Assembly: GCF_001578185.1 (NCBI RefSeq) | Contig: NZ_CP011008.1 | Coordinates: forward strand, 4,244,001-4,308,000 | Length of the DNA: 64,000 nt | Source of the DNA: Peribacillus simplex | GTDB taxonomy: Bacteria; Bacillota; Bacilli; Bacillales; DSM-1321 | Direction of reading: 5' to 3' | Part shown: piece by piece, positions 43,922 to 53,552 of the stretch | Numbering within the stretch: position 1 is the stretch's first letter | Layout of the letters: each line of letters opens with the position of its first letter | The notes under the pieces: model-generated | What the model saw: only the letters and a program-made list of their open reading frames with translations | What the model was told of the DNA's origin: nothing | The model's database searches: none | Position numbers and translations under genes: made by a program

Positions 43922-44953
43922 TTACCCTTCCAATCTGAACTGCTGATATATTACTTCTTTCTCCCTCTCAAACTCCGTGCAATGAGTCAAATCTATACTA
44001 TAACTCACATTAGATATACCCTTGGGCAAATCTTCTTTTAAAATCCGTGGAAAGTTTTGGCTTGCTTCATAAATTTCAATTTTTTCAACAAAATAATAAG
44101 TATCAGCATATTCTTCTTCCTTATACCCTATACTCAAAAGAAGGTCACAAAATTCTCGGGCAATCCGCTCTGATCTATAGGCAATTTTTCCCCTTACCTC
44201 TTTTGTAAGATCTTGCAGTGAAATTCCGTGCGTCTTACTTTTCTCTAAATAACAAACATATAAGTATATGGATGAAATGGCCGCACTTAATTTCAGCTGA
44301 TTTTCATTTGAAATTTTTATAGTCTTCGAAAGCTTGTCTGTAACCGTTTTAATTTCCAGTCCATAAGAAGCCTTTCTAAAATCAATCCTTCCTTTTGTAG
44401 GACCATCCCATTGTTCAATTATCAATGGGGGTGAATGCGGGAATTCGTCCAGCCATTCATTAATAAACCATAGTTCCCCAAACAATCCTCTCTGTTCCTC
44501 ATCTGATAAAAGACGATAGCCTCCTCTAAGAAAGAAATTCTTCCACTTATCCAATACTTGATACACGGAACTGTATATCGTTTGATCATGTTTAGAAGCT
44601 TTAACTGTCAAGGTTTCAATCATATCTTGCATCACATTAATAAATATATCAGATCCAGATTCATCCTCTTGTGAAAAAATTAAAAAATAATGATCCTTTA
44701 GCATAAAAAGTTTTGCATATTTTTGGATTCGAATAGTCATGCCTCTCCATCTGGGCAGACTATTAACAAGTTTTTCATCAATGGATTTGATACCCAAATC
44801 TAAAAATATTTGTCTAGTTAGTTTTCCGGAATCTATACCTGCAAATACTACAGGAGAATCAGTAGTTAAAACACGCAGTTTATAATATTCGGCCTCACTT
44901 TGATCAGTCAATTCTTGTATCATTTGATTAAACTCGTCGGATAGGTTAATCAC
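43922..44953 (-). CDS. PD-(D/E)XK motif protein (DUF4420), cassette B
   Basis: 343 residues. The nuclease-like motif is in GRIDFRKASYGLEIKTVTDK (D and E-x-K), preceded by RLLSDEEQRGLFGELWFINEW as in the family. The GTG at 44953 follows AAAGGAGA. It lies 12 bases after the Z1 gene and one base ahead of AIPR. The paralogue at 36405 shares the LLS/EEQ-GLF-EL block and the overall layout but little else at sequence level. Confidence 0.8.
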   Translation of the reverse strand: MINLSDEFNQMIQELTDQSEAEYYKLRVLTTDSPVVFAGIDSGKLTRQIFLDLGIKSIDEKLVNSLPRWRGMTIRIQKYAKLFMLKDHYFLIFSQEDESGSDIFINVMQDMIETLTVKASKHDQTIYSSVYQVLDKWKNFFLRGGYRLLSDEEQRGLFGELWFINEWLDEFPHSPPLIIEQWDGPTKGRIDFRKASYGLEIKTVTDKLSKTIKISNENQLKLSAAISSIYLYVCYLEKSKTHGISLQDLTKEVRGKIAYRSERIAREFCDLLLSIGYKEEEYADTYYFVEKIEIYEASQNFPRILKEDLPKGISNVSYSIDLTHCTEFEREKEVIYQQFRLEG

Positions 44954-44965
44954 TATATTCTCCTT

Positions 44966-47620
44966 TTATACGATAGTATTATTTATTTCGTAATTTCCTT
45001 TTATTTCTAAATCCGACCCCGGAAATGAAATTCCTATTCCTATAGGTACAAGTACTTCAGAAAAAGGTACATTAATGCTTCTAAAAACATCGACATTCGG
45101 ATTTAGGGGATAAATCAGTAAGAGCCCTTTTTCTTTCCCTCTTTTTTCCCGCTTAAGCTGTCTGTCTTTAATTCCTTTTATTTCAGATGGCGGGATATCA
45201 AGATATTCCTGACTGGGAGTCACAATCGCTCTAATATCAAGAGTCTTTTCCGAAGAAGGCAATGCTTTAACCTTATTTCCGCGGACTACAGCCCTGTTGA
45301 TAGTGTATCTTCCTATTTTCACAGGTAAATGCCCTTTTTCTGTCCGGTCAGCTACGTCTCCTTCTAAAATAACCACGCTCCATTCTAAAAGTTCTCTGTC
45401 TTTATTTACCCTATCAATATAATCAACAATTTTTTTCGAATCAACTTTGTCAGCTCTTGCACTTGTTTTATATGAAATCAAGTATTCTTTGATAATTTCG
45501 ACATCAACAGCTTTCGAAATAAGATAACTGTTTTTCCTCTTAGTTTTATTGTTCCAGACAAAATCAACTTTTTCTGTCAGCTTTATGGTAGCATTCATAT
45601 TATTTCTATAAAATTCTTCATCCCTGTCGAACAATCTGGTCTGTTGTAAGGTAGCGCTGTAATCTATATTGGTTAATTCAGCATTCCTCATTTTTAATGG
45701 ATTTGTTAATGTCATGGTAGGATGGCTCAGCATTTTAACTGCATATTGAGCAGGGGTTTGCTTGAGTTCGGCCAGGCGGTCGAATTCCTGCCTCAGTTCA
45801 ATCATGGCTATCGCAAGGTGCTCAAAATTGGATGATATTTCACCAGTCGTATAGATCCGGCATAAATCCATGTAGCCTTTACGGAATCCAAACCACCTGC
45901 CCATCTGCATTAAAGTATCGTACATCAAAGTGTTCCTGAAATAATAAGTAACCGTTAACCCTTCCAAAGTCAATCCCCGGGAAAGCTTGTCTCCTCCTAC
46001 AGCTATAACATACAATCCTTTTTCTTTATATTGGTTGTAATCAAGCGCATCCTTGCTGTTTCCGTTAATTTCAAAAACCTGAACCTTTTTAGATACAAGC
46101 CTCAATTCTTCATAAATCACGTCCCAGCTGAACACTGGTGTTTCCTCTGGCCAAGCAATGCTGGTTGGGAGTATATCCTCTTCATACAGTGTACGAAATT
46201 CATCAATAATATTGCTCTTAGGATTATATTGAAGCTGTTTCGCTATAATGTTATAAGTACTGATAATTCCATCTTTCACACTTGTCTGTACGTCTTTAAA
46301 CCTAGAAGTATGAATCAGCATGGAATTATGCTGCTCCCGCTGGCCTCTCAAATTTCGGATCGTAATCGAAAGCATGAATGACAAAATGGCTTCTCTCATC
46401 TGAGGTGGCACTTCTTCAAATTTATCTGCATCACTTTTCTTCTTAATAGGGGTGAAAACTTCAATATCTTCCTGTTCCAACGTCCGGATTAAACTTGGAC
46501 GGGGATCTTCGGGATTTTCCTCTACATTAAAAAACTCCTCAGGGCCGCAATATCCCTTTGGCTTGGGAAGCCCGACTAAAAAATCTTTTGGATAAAGATC
46601 GTATCCTTCACTCTGCGTTTCCCCGTCCTTATTTATAAGGAGATTTGCAAATGGAGTAGCTGTATAGCCAGCATAAGCTTTTCTCTCAAATATCTCTAAT
46701 ATCTGTCTAATTAAACTGTTAATGGTTTTAGGGTCTTCACTTTTATCTGGATTAGAAGTATCAACAGAAGCTTGATCAGCCTCATCATCTACAATTAAAA
46801 CTGGAATATCTAAGTTATATAGTTTTATATGATGTATTAATTGATCCCGTAAAGATTCCAGCACGGTTTTATTCTTTTTAACAGCCATAAGGGTTGGCGA
46901 ATTTAAATTACTCATTCCGCTAAAATCTGTACTGATATCCTTTTCCACTGTTGTCCATGATGAAATGATGTGATTTTGATCATTTGGATATATTTGAGAA
47001 ACCCCAATCGGATTGCCTTTACCATCAACCCTGCCAATTACTTCATGATTTAACCTCAATTGTGTTTGGGCTCTAAGGTCATTGTGTATGCCTGCTAGCA
47101 CAATAATTAACTTGTAACCTACATCAAAGGCTTTATTTATCAGTCCTGTAAAATTAGCGGTTTTTCCGGATTGAACATACCCTAGGACCAGGCCTCTTTT
47201 ATCAAACGGTGCAGAAGATGATGGGTCACCTATGGACTTTAAGACTTCATTCGTTGTATCATCAATTGCTTCGATTGATTCCGCAGGCCAATTCTTAATA
47301 TCGCTCAAATAATTTCTATATCTCGTCCAGTAAAATGAACCGGCAACACACTGCGGGTTAAACCAGTTTTCATTTTTATCGGTCCTCATCACATAATTCT
47401 TTGAAACATTCATGCCGATTTTATATTCTTTATAAATTTCAAGAGACCATTTCTCAAAAGTCTCTTGATCAATAAAACCATATTTTCCTGCTACAGCCTG
47501 CTTTGCAATTTCAAGCGACTTTTCTGCAGCATCTTCCTGACTAGAGAATATATTTTTAAATATAAAATAATTTGCATTAAATGTTTGTGTAAATAGAGTC
47601 TTGCTATTAGTCTGATTCAA
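44966..47620 (-). CDS. Z1-domain helicase-like ATPase, cassette B
   Basis: 884 residues. Walker A is GYVQSGKTAN (about 147), Walker B LIVDDEAD, then AGYTATPFANL, the NSMLIHTSRFKDVQ strand, GDKLSRGLTLEGLTVTYYF and MQMGRWFGFRKGY. The TTG start at 47620 has GGAGG nine bases upstream and overlaps the GHKL gene by 14 bases. The same motif order as in cassette A shows common descent, but spacing and surface regions differ strongly. Confidence 0.88.
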   Translation of the reverse strand: MNQTNSKTLFTQTFNANYFIFKNIFSSQEDAAEKSLEIAKQAVAGKYGFIDQETFEKWSLEIYKEYKIGMNVSKNYVMRTDKNENWFNPQCVAGSFYWTRYRNYLSDIKNWPAESIEAIDDTTNEVLKSIGDPSSSAPFDKRGLVLGYVQSGKTANFTGLINKAFDVGYKLIIVLAGIHNDLRAQTQLRLNHEVIGRVDGKGNPIGVSQIYPNDQNHIISSWTTVEKDISTDFSGMSNLNSPTLMAVKKNKTVLESLRDQLIHHIKLYNLDIPVLIVDDEADQASVDTSNPDKSEDPKTINSLIRQILEIFERKAYAGYTATPFANLLINKDGETQSEGYDLYPKDFLVGLPKPKGYCGPEEFFNVEENPEDPRPSLIRTLEQEDIEVFTPIKKKSDADKFEEVPPQMREAILSFMLSITIRNLRGQREQHNSMLIHTSRFKDVQTSVKDGIISTYNIIAKQLQYNPKSNIIDEFRTLYEEDILPTSIAWPEETPVFSWDVIYEELRLVSKKVQVFEINGNSKDALDYNQYKEKGLYVIAVGGDKLSRGLTLEGLTVTYYFRNTLMYDTLMQMGRWFGFRKGYMDLCRIYTTGEISSNFEHLAIAMIELRQEFDRLAELKQTPAQYAVKMLSHPTMTLTNPLKMRNAELTNIDYSATLQQTRLFDRDEEFYRNNMNATIKLTEKVDFVWNNKTKRKNSYLISKAVDVEIIKEYLISYKTSARADKVDSKKIVDYIDRVNKDRELLEWSVVILEGDVADRTEKGHLPVKIGRYTINRAVVRGNKVKALPSSEKTLDIRAIVTPSQEYLDIPPSEIKGIKDRQLKREKRGKEKGLLLIYPLNPNVDVFRSINVPFSEVLVPIGIGISFPGSDLEIKGNYEINNTIV

Positions 47621-49079
47621 TTATGCATGCCTCCATTAATATTTTTCTCATAGTAGTTCGGTTTACACCGTCAAAAGCGGGCTGGGTAAGAAGAGCATTT
47701 AATAAATCATCGGTATTGGATGCTGCTTTTATTTCTAATAATGTTTTTGCAAACTGAACAATCAGGGACTTATCTGCATCAGACACCTCTTGAACTGACT
47801 CTTCTTCCACTTTTGGAGAATCGATGATGTTGCTTGGAGACCCCAGTTGAACAAATTTTAGATATAAATTTAAAAGTTTTATATTTTTATCATCCAAGTT
47901 CTTCAGGAGTTCTGATAAGATAGGATGATTTCTGTTCAGTAAGAATTGAGGTCCTTTGTCCAGACCAGATTGTTCCCATGTATTTAAACTGCCTTTAAAA
48001 GCTTGTCTCTGCTGGCTGCCTTGATTTCTAAAGTAATATATATCCCTCGAAGTTTTTCTTGCAATACCTGAGATAGCTGTAAGTCTTTTCATGGCTTCAT
48101 CAGGCAGATTAATGCCTGATTTCTTAATATCGACCTGCCAATCGGAATCTGCCTCATTCGGGAGATCAATACGAACTCTCGCAAGCTGTGATGCTGCATC
48201 TTTAGGAAACATCCCCATCCAGTCACCAAAATATAACAGCCTGTTTTCACGATAAATATACAAACCTTGATGATCACGCCAACCCCTATATCCTCCAGCC
48301 TCTTTATATTCTGGTTCGCTTAAATGAGAAGCATGCGGGAGAATAAAATATTGGACCTTAATCCGATGTTCATTTATTTTTAATAGCTGCATTTCTCCTT
48401 CTATGGTAAATGGGTTTGTAGTCAAAAAGGGATTCCAAGGGTAAATCTCCATATTATTGATGAACATCTGAACATGATTTTTTTCTAAGATTGAATGAAA
48501 AACAAATTCAAGATGTTTATTGATTTTTGATATTTTATTGTAATAACTGTTTTCCTGAATAATCTTGAATTTCCCATATCCCATAAACCGATCCAGTTTA
48601 TCAATACAAACAATTGTGCCGCTCTCTCCTTCTATTTCACCTAGTTGTTCTTTTACCTCTTTTGGTATTTGTGTAAACAGCTGCCATTCATTACATCCAG
48701 AAACATGATCTAAATCCCAGCACCTTTCGTAATACTTCCCATCTTTTTTTGTATAAACACTTAAGCGCTTCCCTAGAGAGAAAGAAGCCGTTTTCAAACC
48801 CATTCCGAACCGGCCAAGCTCATTATTAGCTCTCTTCTTTCGAGGATCTTTTGAACCTATATTCATTGCTATCTGCAGCATTTCATCGTCCATTCCAGAA
48901 CCGTTATCTTTAATTTTTATAATTCCAGTTTCGTATTCAAAATTCAGATGTATTTTTGTTGCACCTGCATCAAGGCTGTTATCTATCAAATCTGATATAG
49001 CCGTTCGGGCATTGTAACCGATAGACCTTAGAGCTTGGATAACCGGTGTTGCAGATGGCTGCGTAAGTATGACATTCAT
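47607..49079 (-). CDS. GHKL (MORC/MutL-like) ATPase, cassette B
   Basis: 490 residues. N box ISDLIDNSLDAGATKI, G1 DNGSGMDDEML and G2 GRFGMGLKTASFSLG lie in the first 120 residues. The transducer-like domain has the sequence ARVRIDLPNEADSDWQVDIKKSGIN (about 300-325). GCGGAG lies upstream of the ATG. It is the first gene of cassette B and lies beyond the methylase terminator at 49166, so the cassette needs its own promoter in 49080-49165. Confidence 0.88.
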   Translation of the reverse strand: MNVILTQPSATPVIQALRSIGYNARTAISDLIDNSLDAGATKIHLNFEYETGIIKIKDNGSGMDDEMLQIAMNIGSKDPRKKRANNELGRFGMGLKTASFSLGKRLSVYTKKDGKYYERCWDLDHVSGCNEWQLFTQIPKEVKEQLGEIEGESGTIVCIDKLDRFMGYGKFKIIQENSYYNKISKINKHLEFVFHSILEKNHVQMFINNMEIYPWNPFLTTNPFTIEGEMQLLKINEHRIKVQYFILPHASHLSEPEYKEAGGYRGWRDHQGLYIYRENRLLYFGDWMGMFPKDAASQLARVRIDLPNEADSDWQVDIKKSGINLPDEAMKRLTAISGIARKTSRDIYYFRNQGSQQRQAFKGSLNTWEQSGLDKGPQFLLNRNHPILSELLKNLDDKNIKLLNLYLKFVQLGSPSNIIDSPKVEEESVQEVSDADKSLIVQFAKTLLEIKAASNTDDLLNALLTQPAFDGVNRTTMRKILMEACIIESD

Positions 49080-49165
49080 TTCTATAAAACTCCGCTTCTA
49101 TTATATTCTTACAATAATTATACCAAAAATACTTTCCAAAAAATCAATATCCATATATTAAAAGA

Positions 49166-49187
49166 CAGCTCCATATTTCAGGAGCTG
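49166..49187 (-). terminator. Terminator of the methylase gene
   Basis: Stem CAGCTCC/GGAGCTG followed by TCTTTTAAT on the minus strand, just past the methylase stop and before cassette B. Confidence 0.75.
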
Positions 49188-49194
49188 CCTTACT

Positions 49195-51009
49195 TTACTT
49201 TATACTTAGAGATTCTAATAATTCTAGTTCTTCTTCAAGAGACACTACAGGTTTATCCCCTAAAACCTCCAGTATTTTCTCAGCTACTGCTCTGGCCATT
49301 AGGGGCGGAACGGCATTGCCAACTTGTTGGTATTGTTGATCTTTTGTACCTATAAATTCAAAATCATCCCGGAAGGACTGTAATCTAGCTGCCTCTCTTA
49401 TACTGATAGCCACTGCATTTTTAGGATGATTCCACATGGATTTCCTTACATTTACTACCGTAGGAGAAGGTTCTTCATAATTTAATCTTAAATATACAGT
49501 ATTTTGTGTTCTTGATGCATCTGCATAAGACTCTTTTAATTCATCGCTCAAGCTATGGAAGTTTTTCCCGTTTCCATCTTTGATTTTTTGAAATCTTTTC
49601 AAACTCAAATCTTTACTGCTTGTATTAATATGGTTCAATAAATTGTTGCCGGCATTTTTTCTGTAATATTTTTGAAGAAGTGTTTTCCCCAATGACACAT
49701 CATAAACAATCGGCTGTGAAGACACCTCTTTAGCTGGCGGGATTGTTTCTAAATCCAAAATAGCATCTCTAGTGGAAAACTTTGTCCTATAGCCTTCTGG
49801 CAATTTAACTTCTTTAGTTTTCATACTAGAATTTTTCACTCCAAGTATCATAAACCTATTTCTTTTCTGAGGCACACCATAATTAGATGCGGTTAATACA
49901 CCTGCATCTATTTGGTATCCTAATGATTTAAAAATATATTTTAAATAAACCACAATATTATAGGTTTTAACCAAAGCTTCTATTTTAAAGGCATCATCCT
50001 CTTTGCCCATATCTCCCGAATAACTAATGGTAAAATCTATTCTCTCATCATTAAGCTCTTTAAAAATTAACAGCCACTTATTGAGCAATAAAAAAGAGTC
50101 CAGGTTATTCATATCTTTTTCACTTAAGGGAATCCCATCTAGCAATTTGTGCAGTATATCTTCAACTCTGCTGAATAATCCCTCGGCCCCAATTAAAAGC
50201 ATTCCCCTAAAGTGTTCTTCATTATTTTTATAGTTTTGTATATGAGTTTTTAAACTTGAAAATTCCTTTTTTTCTTTATCATTTTTAATTAATTCTGCAT
50301 TTCCATTTTTATGAAAACTTCTGATAATCCCCTTCAGCCTTAACTGAAATCCCTGAGATAGGAAAGGCATGACCTTGATGTTTTCATTCTGCAAGAAATT
50401 ATACAAGATTTTTTTCATCTCAGCATTATCAGTTTCAATTAAAGTAATGCTTTCTTCGGTCCAAAAAGGGGCAATATCATCCCCAGCTTTATCAAGCAGG
50501 TCTTTCATATGTTCTTCTGAACCTAAATAGTATTTAGATAAGTAAACACCGTCTGATTTGGTTATAAAAAACTTATGTTTTGCTGAATCCATGGTTTTTA
50601 CATTTTCCATAAGAAAAGCCACAGGATTCACCTGCAATATTGCCCGGACATATTCTTTAACTAATTGATTATTACCTGATATCAAATAATTCTTTTGTCT
50701 GTTTGCATTTGAGAAACCTTGACATGGCGGACCGCCTATAACTATTATTTGATTCTCATCATGAATTCCTTTTTCTTCTTTAAAGTCTTCGAAATTTATA
50801 TTAGTGATATCACTCTCGCCAGTATTCTTCGTCCTTATAATTATTTTTTCGTCATGACCATGATTCTTAATATAAGTTTTAACCGCTGCTGCATTTATTT
50901 CCACAGCTCCCAATATATCAAATTTCCCAGTCTGAAGAAATCCGTTACTTAGTCCTCCTGCACCAGCAAATAAATCAATAATCTTATATTTGACATCTGA
51001 ATTGCTCAT
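49195..51009 (-). CDS. DNA (cytosine-5-)-methyltransferase
   Basis: 604 residues with all main C5-methylase motifs in order: I IIDLFAGAGGLSNGF, IV GGPPCQGFSNANRQ with the catalytic Cys, VI FLMENVKTM, VIII VPQKRNRFMILGV, IX region SIREAARLQSF and X QQVGNAVPP. The large insert (about 170-330) is longer than in short enzymes. Start 51009 follows TAGGAG; the longer frame has none. The target sequence cannot be predicted. As the only methylase here it should protect host DNA from both cassettes and make Vsr useful. Confidence 0.93.
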   Translation of the reverse strand: MSNSDVKYKIIDLFAGAGGLSNGFLQTGKFDILGAVEINAAAVKTYIKNHGHDEKIIIRTKNTGESDITNINFEDFKEEKGIHDENQIIVIGGPPCQGFSNANRQKNYLISGNNQLVKEYVRAILQVNPVAFLMENVKTMDSAKHKFFITKSDGVYLSKYYLGSEEHMKDLLDKAGDDIAPFWTEESITLIETDNAEMKKILYNFLQNENIKVMPFLSQGFQLRLKGIIRSFHKNGNAELIKNDKEKKEFSSLKTHIQNYKNNEEHFRGMLLIGAEGLFSRVEDILHKLLDGIPLSEKDMNNLDSFLLLNKWLLIFKELNDERIDFTISYSGDMGKEDDAFKIEALVKTYNIVVYLKYIFKSLGYQIDAGVLTASNYGVPQKRNRFMILGVKNSSMKTKEVKLPEGYRTKFSTRDAILDLETIPPAKEVSSQPIVYDVSLGKTLLQKYYRKNAGNNLLNHINTSSKDLSLKRFQKIKDGNGKNFHSLSDELKESYADASRTQNTVYLRLNYEEPSPTVVNVRKSMWNHPKNAVAISIREAARLQSFRDDFEFIGTKDQQYQQVGNAVPPLMARAVAEKILEVLGDKPVVSLEEELELLESLSIK

Positions 51010-51728
51010 TAATTGTCCAACTCCTAATTTTAACCAATACACGAACAATAGTTCTCTAATTTTAATTATAACCTTTTTCTTTATATAAAAGCTAATGGTA
51101 AAATATAAGGTCGTTTTTATTAAAATAACTGTATATTATCATAATAACTTTTTCAAATGATTCGTAAAGGTTATGAAAAATCATTCCTAATAAGCAGAAA
51201 AAATTCAGGGTGAATCTCAACGATACATAGTATAAAACCCAATTTCTGATCCGTATAGTAATTTTTTAGTTTCAGAAGAGGCATCCTTTATAATATACGA
51301 TGTGAAGTAGAAGAAAAAAACTTCTTATAAATGAAGACTTGAAAATTAATATAAAAGAGGCCTTTAAGCATGATTCCATTAAAATCATGCTCTTTATTTT
51401 TAGAGGATTAGGTAGATACAATATAATCCCGCCTGAAACGAGATTTTTTCCCAATGATAGCTTCTGCACCGTCTCTAGAATGGGTAAATGTTTGACTCAT
51501 AGGGCCCTCGTCGTAAATTTAAAAATCTAATGAATACCCTATGATGAAATTATGTGATTAACCATATTTTTTAAATTATTATGTCTATTAAAGAATTATC
51601 TCGACTGCTAAAAAACAAATCCAAACAGTAAAAAATAGATATAAAACTATTAATTATATATTTCATTCTATTATTTTTAAAAGACGTAATAAAGTCTTAA
51701 GCTACGTTTCACTTTAAATAAATAATCC
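51010..51728. other. Intergenic region upstream of the methylase
   Basis: About 700 bases with no convincing gene. A hairpin at about 51369-51395 (AGCATGATT/AATCATGCT, then CTTTATTTTTA) is a plus-strand terminator shape without a gene before it. The following 150 bases look like a degraded ORF but match no family I know. Confidence 0.4.
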
Positions 51729-52283
51729 CTACAATAGACTATCTATTATCTGTTTTAATTCTTCATATGTACTTAGGTGAGCTATTTTTTTTAGTGAATT
51801 TAAAGATATTGTTTTTTGATTAGGAAAATATATATCTAAGTCTTTAGTTAATGTAACGTAAAAATCCCATTGTTTCATATTTAATGGTTCAATTATTTCA
51901 TGATTTTTTTCTTTTAGTAAACAAAATACATATATATCAGCATTCCGTTTTACGGTCGGATTATATTTATTTGTTGTATAATCATATTCTTTTTTTGCCC
52001 CAATACTAAAACTAATGTTTGAATATTTTTCCTTATGCCATGCTTGGATATACGCAGAAGATTTGACCTCAATTTTCATGCCTTTATAAACTAAATCATA
52101 TGCATCCCATTCAACTCGTAATTGATTTAAACAGCCAAGAGCAGTTCCGATTAAAAACTCGGCAAAAATTCCCCTTAGGTTGTTTGTTAAAATTTTTGAA
52201 AATCCCCATTGCCAGAAATCTAAAATAGTATGGTCTGTTCCTAATATTGGAGTTTCTGATTTAAGAGGTTTATCATTATTCAT
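51729..52283 (-). CDS. Putative PD-(D/E)XK protein of the defence island
   Basis: 184 residues. RGIFAEFLIGTALG (helix with a Glu) and EWDAYDLVYKGMKIEVKSSAYIQAW (D, then E-V-K-S) form the E...D...E-x-K order of restriction-endonuclease-like folds. No zinc site or membrane segment. AAAGGATG precedes the ATG. It is separated from the methylase by about 700 bases, so a functional link is only positional. It could be a nuclease or an inactive relative. Confidence 0.65.
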   Translation of the reverse strand: MNNDKPLKSETPILGTDHTILDFWQWGFSKILTNNLRGIFAEFLIGTALGCLNQLRVEWDAYDLVYKGMKIEVKSSAYIQAWHKEKYSNISFSIGAKKEYDYTTNKYNPTVKRNADIYVFCLLKEKNHEIIEPLNMKQWDFYVTLTKDLDIYFPNQKTISLNSLKKIAHLSTYEELKQIIDSLL

Positions 52284-52425
52284 TTATAACCACATCCTTT
52301 TATGCACATTTCAGGCAAACTACCAACGTTCCCCAATACATTTTATCTTCCCAATTAAGTTTCATATAAAACTTATCCCATTGGATAACGAGATCCCTTT
52401 TATATTTTGCTTCTTGTTATCAATT

Positions 52426-52875
52426 TTAAAAATCTTCTTCCCATGCTTCTTTTGCATCCAATAACCTTTGTGATAAAAACTCATAAAAGTTATTTGCTGT
52501 ATTGTAGTCATCAAGTCCCCCTTGTCTATTCCACGCTATTACTGGGCATTCATTATTCTCCATTTTGCTTGTATATAAACAATAAACATATTCTCCAGCA
52601 TCTTCAATAACTACTAAATCCTTATCCAATCCTAACTCTCTATATCTCTTCGTGTTAACAATAATTGGAGCTCTATTTGACTTAGCCACTCCTAAAATAT
52701 CAACACCAAATGACCCACCAGAACCATAGGTAGTTAGAAACCACTTATAACTTTCTGGTAATTCCACCCTTAACTCACTTTGGACAACACTGATTTGTCT
52801 TTCATCTACTCCACCTGTAAAGTCATCTGCTTCCTTATGTTCATTAATAAAATTTGTTAATTCCTCTTTATTCAT
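52426..52875 (-). CDS. SMI1/KNR4 (SUKH) immunity-type protein
   Basis: 149 residues of the SMI1/KNR4 superfamily: an N-terminal helix with ERQISVVQSELRVELPESYKWFLTTYGSGGSFGVDILG, then VVIEDAGEYVYCLYTSKM and a C-terminal helix. These are common immunity proteins against nuclease toxins. GGGGGAG precedes the ATG. The DNA directly upstream is a relic of the LXG toxin linker, so this was once the immunity gene of a toxin module now lost. Confidence 0.88.
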   Translation of the reverse strand: MNKEELTNFINEHKEADDFTGGVDERQISVVQSELRVELPESYKWFLTTYGSGGSFGVDILGVAKSNRAPIIVNTKRYRELGLDKDLVVIEDAGEYVYCLYTSKMENNECPVIAWNRQGGLDDYNTANNFYEFLSQRLLDAKEAWEEDF

Positions 52876-52960
52876 TCAGTACTCCCCCTGCCAACATAGT
52901 TGGTTGTTAAGATTGTAAGGCAATAGATTAGGATTTGAGACTAATTCTTTTGCCTTCGTA
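52876..52960 (-). pseudogene. Relic of an LXG toxin linker
   Basis: The minus strand reads TKAKELVSNPNLLPYNLNNQ and ends in a stop directly before the SMI1 start codon. It matches the intact toxin's linker (TKAKELISIPNLLPYNPKNQ, encoded near 58150-58230) before its nuclease domain. The nuclease part itself is gone. Confidence 0.75.
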
Positions 52961-53115
52961 GATTGTTGTGGCTACCAGAAGTTTGTAGCCCTAACGGTGT
53001 CTTTTCCATACGCCCTATACAAGTATTAAAACAAAATTCCATAATGTTACTAACGTAATGGGCTATGAATACAAATATAAACGTTTTTATAATATTTCAT
53101 GCTAAAAAGAAGCAA

Positions 53116-53151
53116 AAAGCACCCGTTGCCTAAAAGGGAACCAAGTGCTTT
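53116..53151 (-). terminator. Terminator of the short SMI1 gene
   Basis: Arms AAAGCAC/GTGCTTT extended by a weak stem, followed by TTTGC on the minus strand. Confidence 0.55.
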
Positions 53152-53222
53152 CATCTTGTTTTTTAAAATATATCACAATAAATTTAAGTTAAACTTGTTC
53201 GTTAGTTTTTGGTTTATTCCCT

Positions 53223-53552
53223 CTAACTAACAACATTATATTCATCTAAAGTGCTTAAGCAGTAAACAAACTCATCAACATTCTCTATAACAATATATTT
53301 TTTTGGTAAACCTAACTTTCTATAACGCTTTGTACTTTCAACTACAGAGGCGTAGTCTGCTCCTTCAACACCAAGTACATCAACTCCACAAATCCCTCCG
53401 GAACCAAACTTTTTAACAAATTCTTTATATTCTGGTGGGAAATTTACTTCCAGTATTTTTTCTGTCCTCGCTATGTCATCATCAGAAACTTCTCCAATAA
53501 AGTCTCCTTTTTCCATATATTGATTTATCAATTCTAATAGTTCATTATTCAT
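53223..53552 (-). CDS. SMI1/KNR4 immunity-type protein, shortened
   Basis: 109 residues. It matches the SMI1 fold up to IVIENVDEFVYCLSTLDEYN and then stops, about 35-40 residues earlier than the neighbour at 52426, so the last helix is missing. GAGGTGATT precedes the ATG. It may be a truncated, inactive relic or a genuinely short form. Confidence 0.75.
   Translation of the reverse strand: MNNELLELINQYMEKGDFIGEVSDDDIARTEKILEVNFPPEYKEFVKKFGSGGICGVDVLGVEGADYASVVESTKRYRKLGLPKKYIVIENVDEFVYCLSTLDEYNVVS

Noticed and set aside
33808..51009. Island as BREX, DISARM or Dnd/Ssp system
   Set aside because: No PglX/PglZ, BrxC, DrmA/B or DndB-E type proteins; the gene content fits the MORC/Z1/AIPR type instead.
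51339..51530. ORF of 63 codons upstream of the methylase
   Set aside because: No ribosome site, and the first third overlaps a terminator-like hairpin; no family resemblance.
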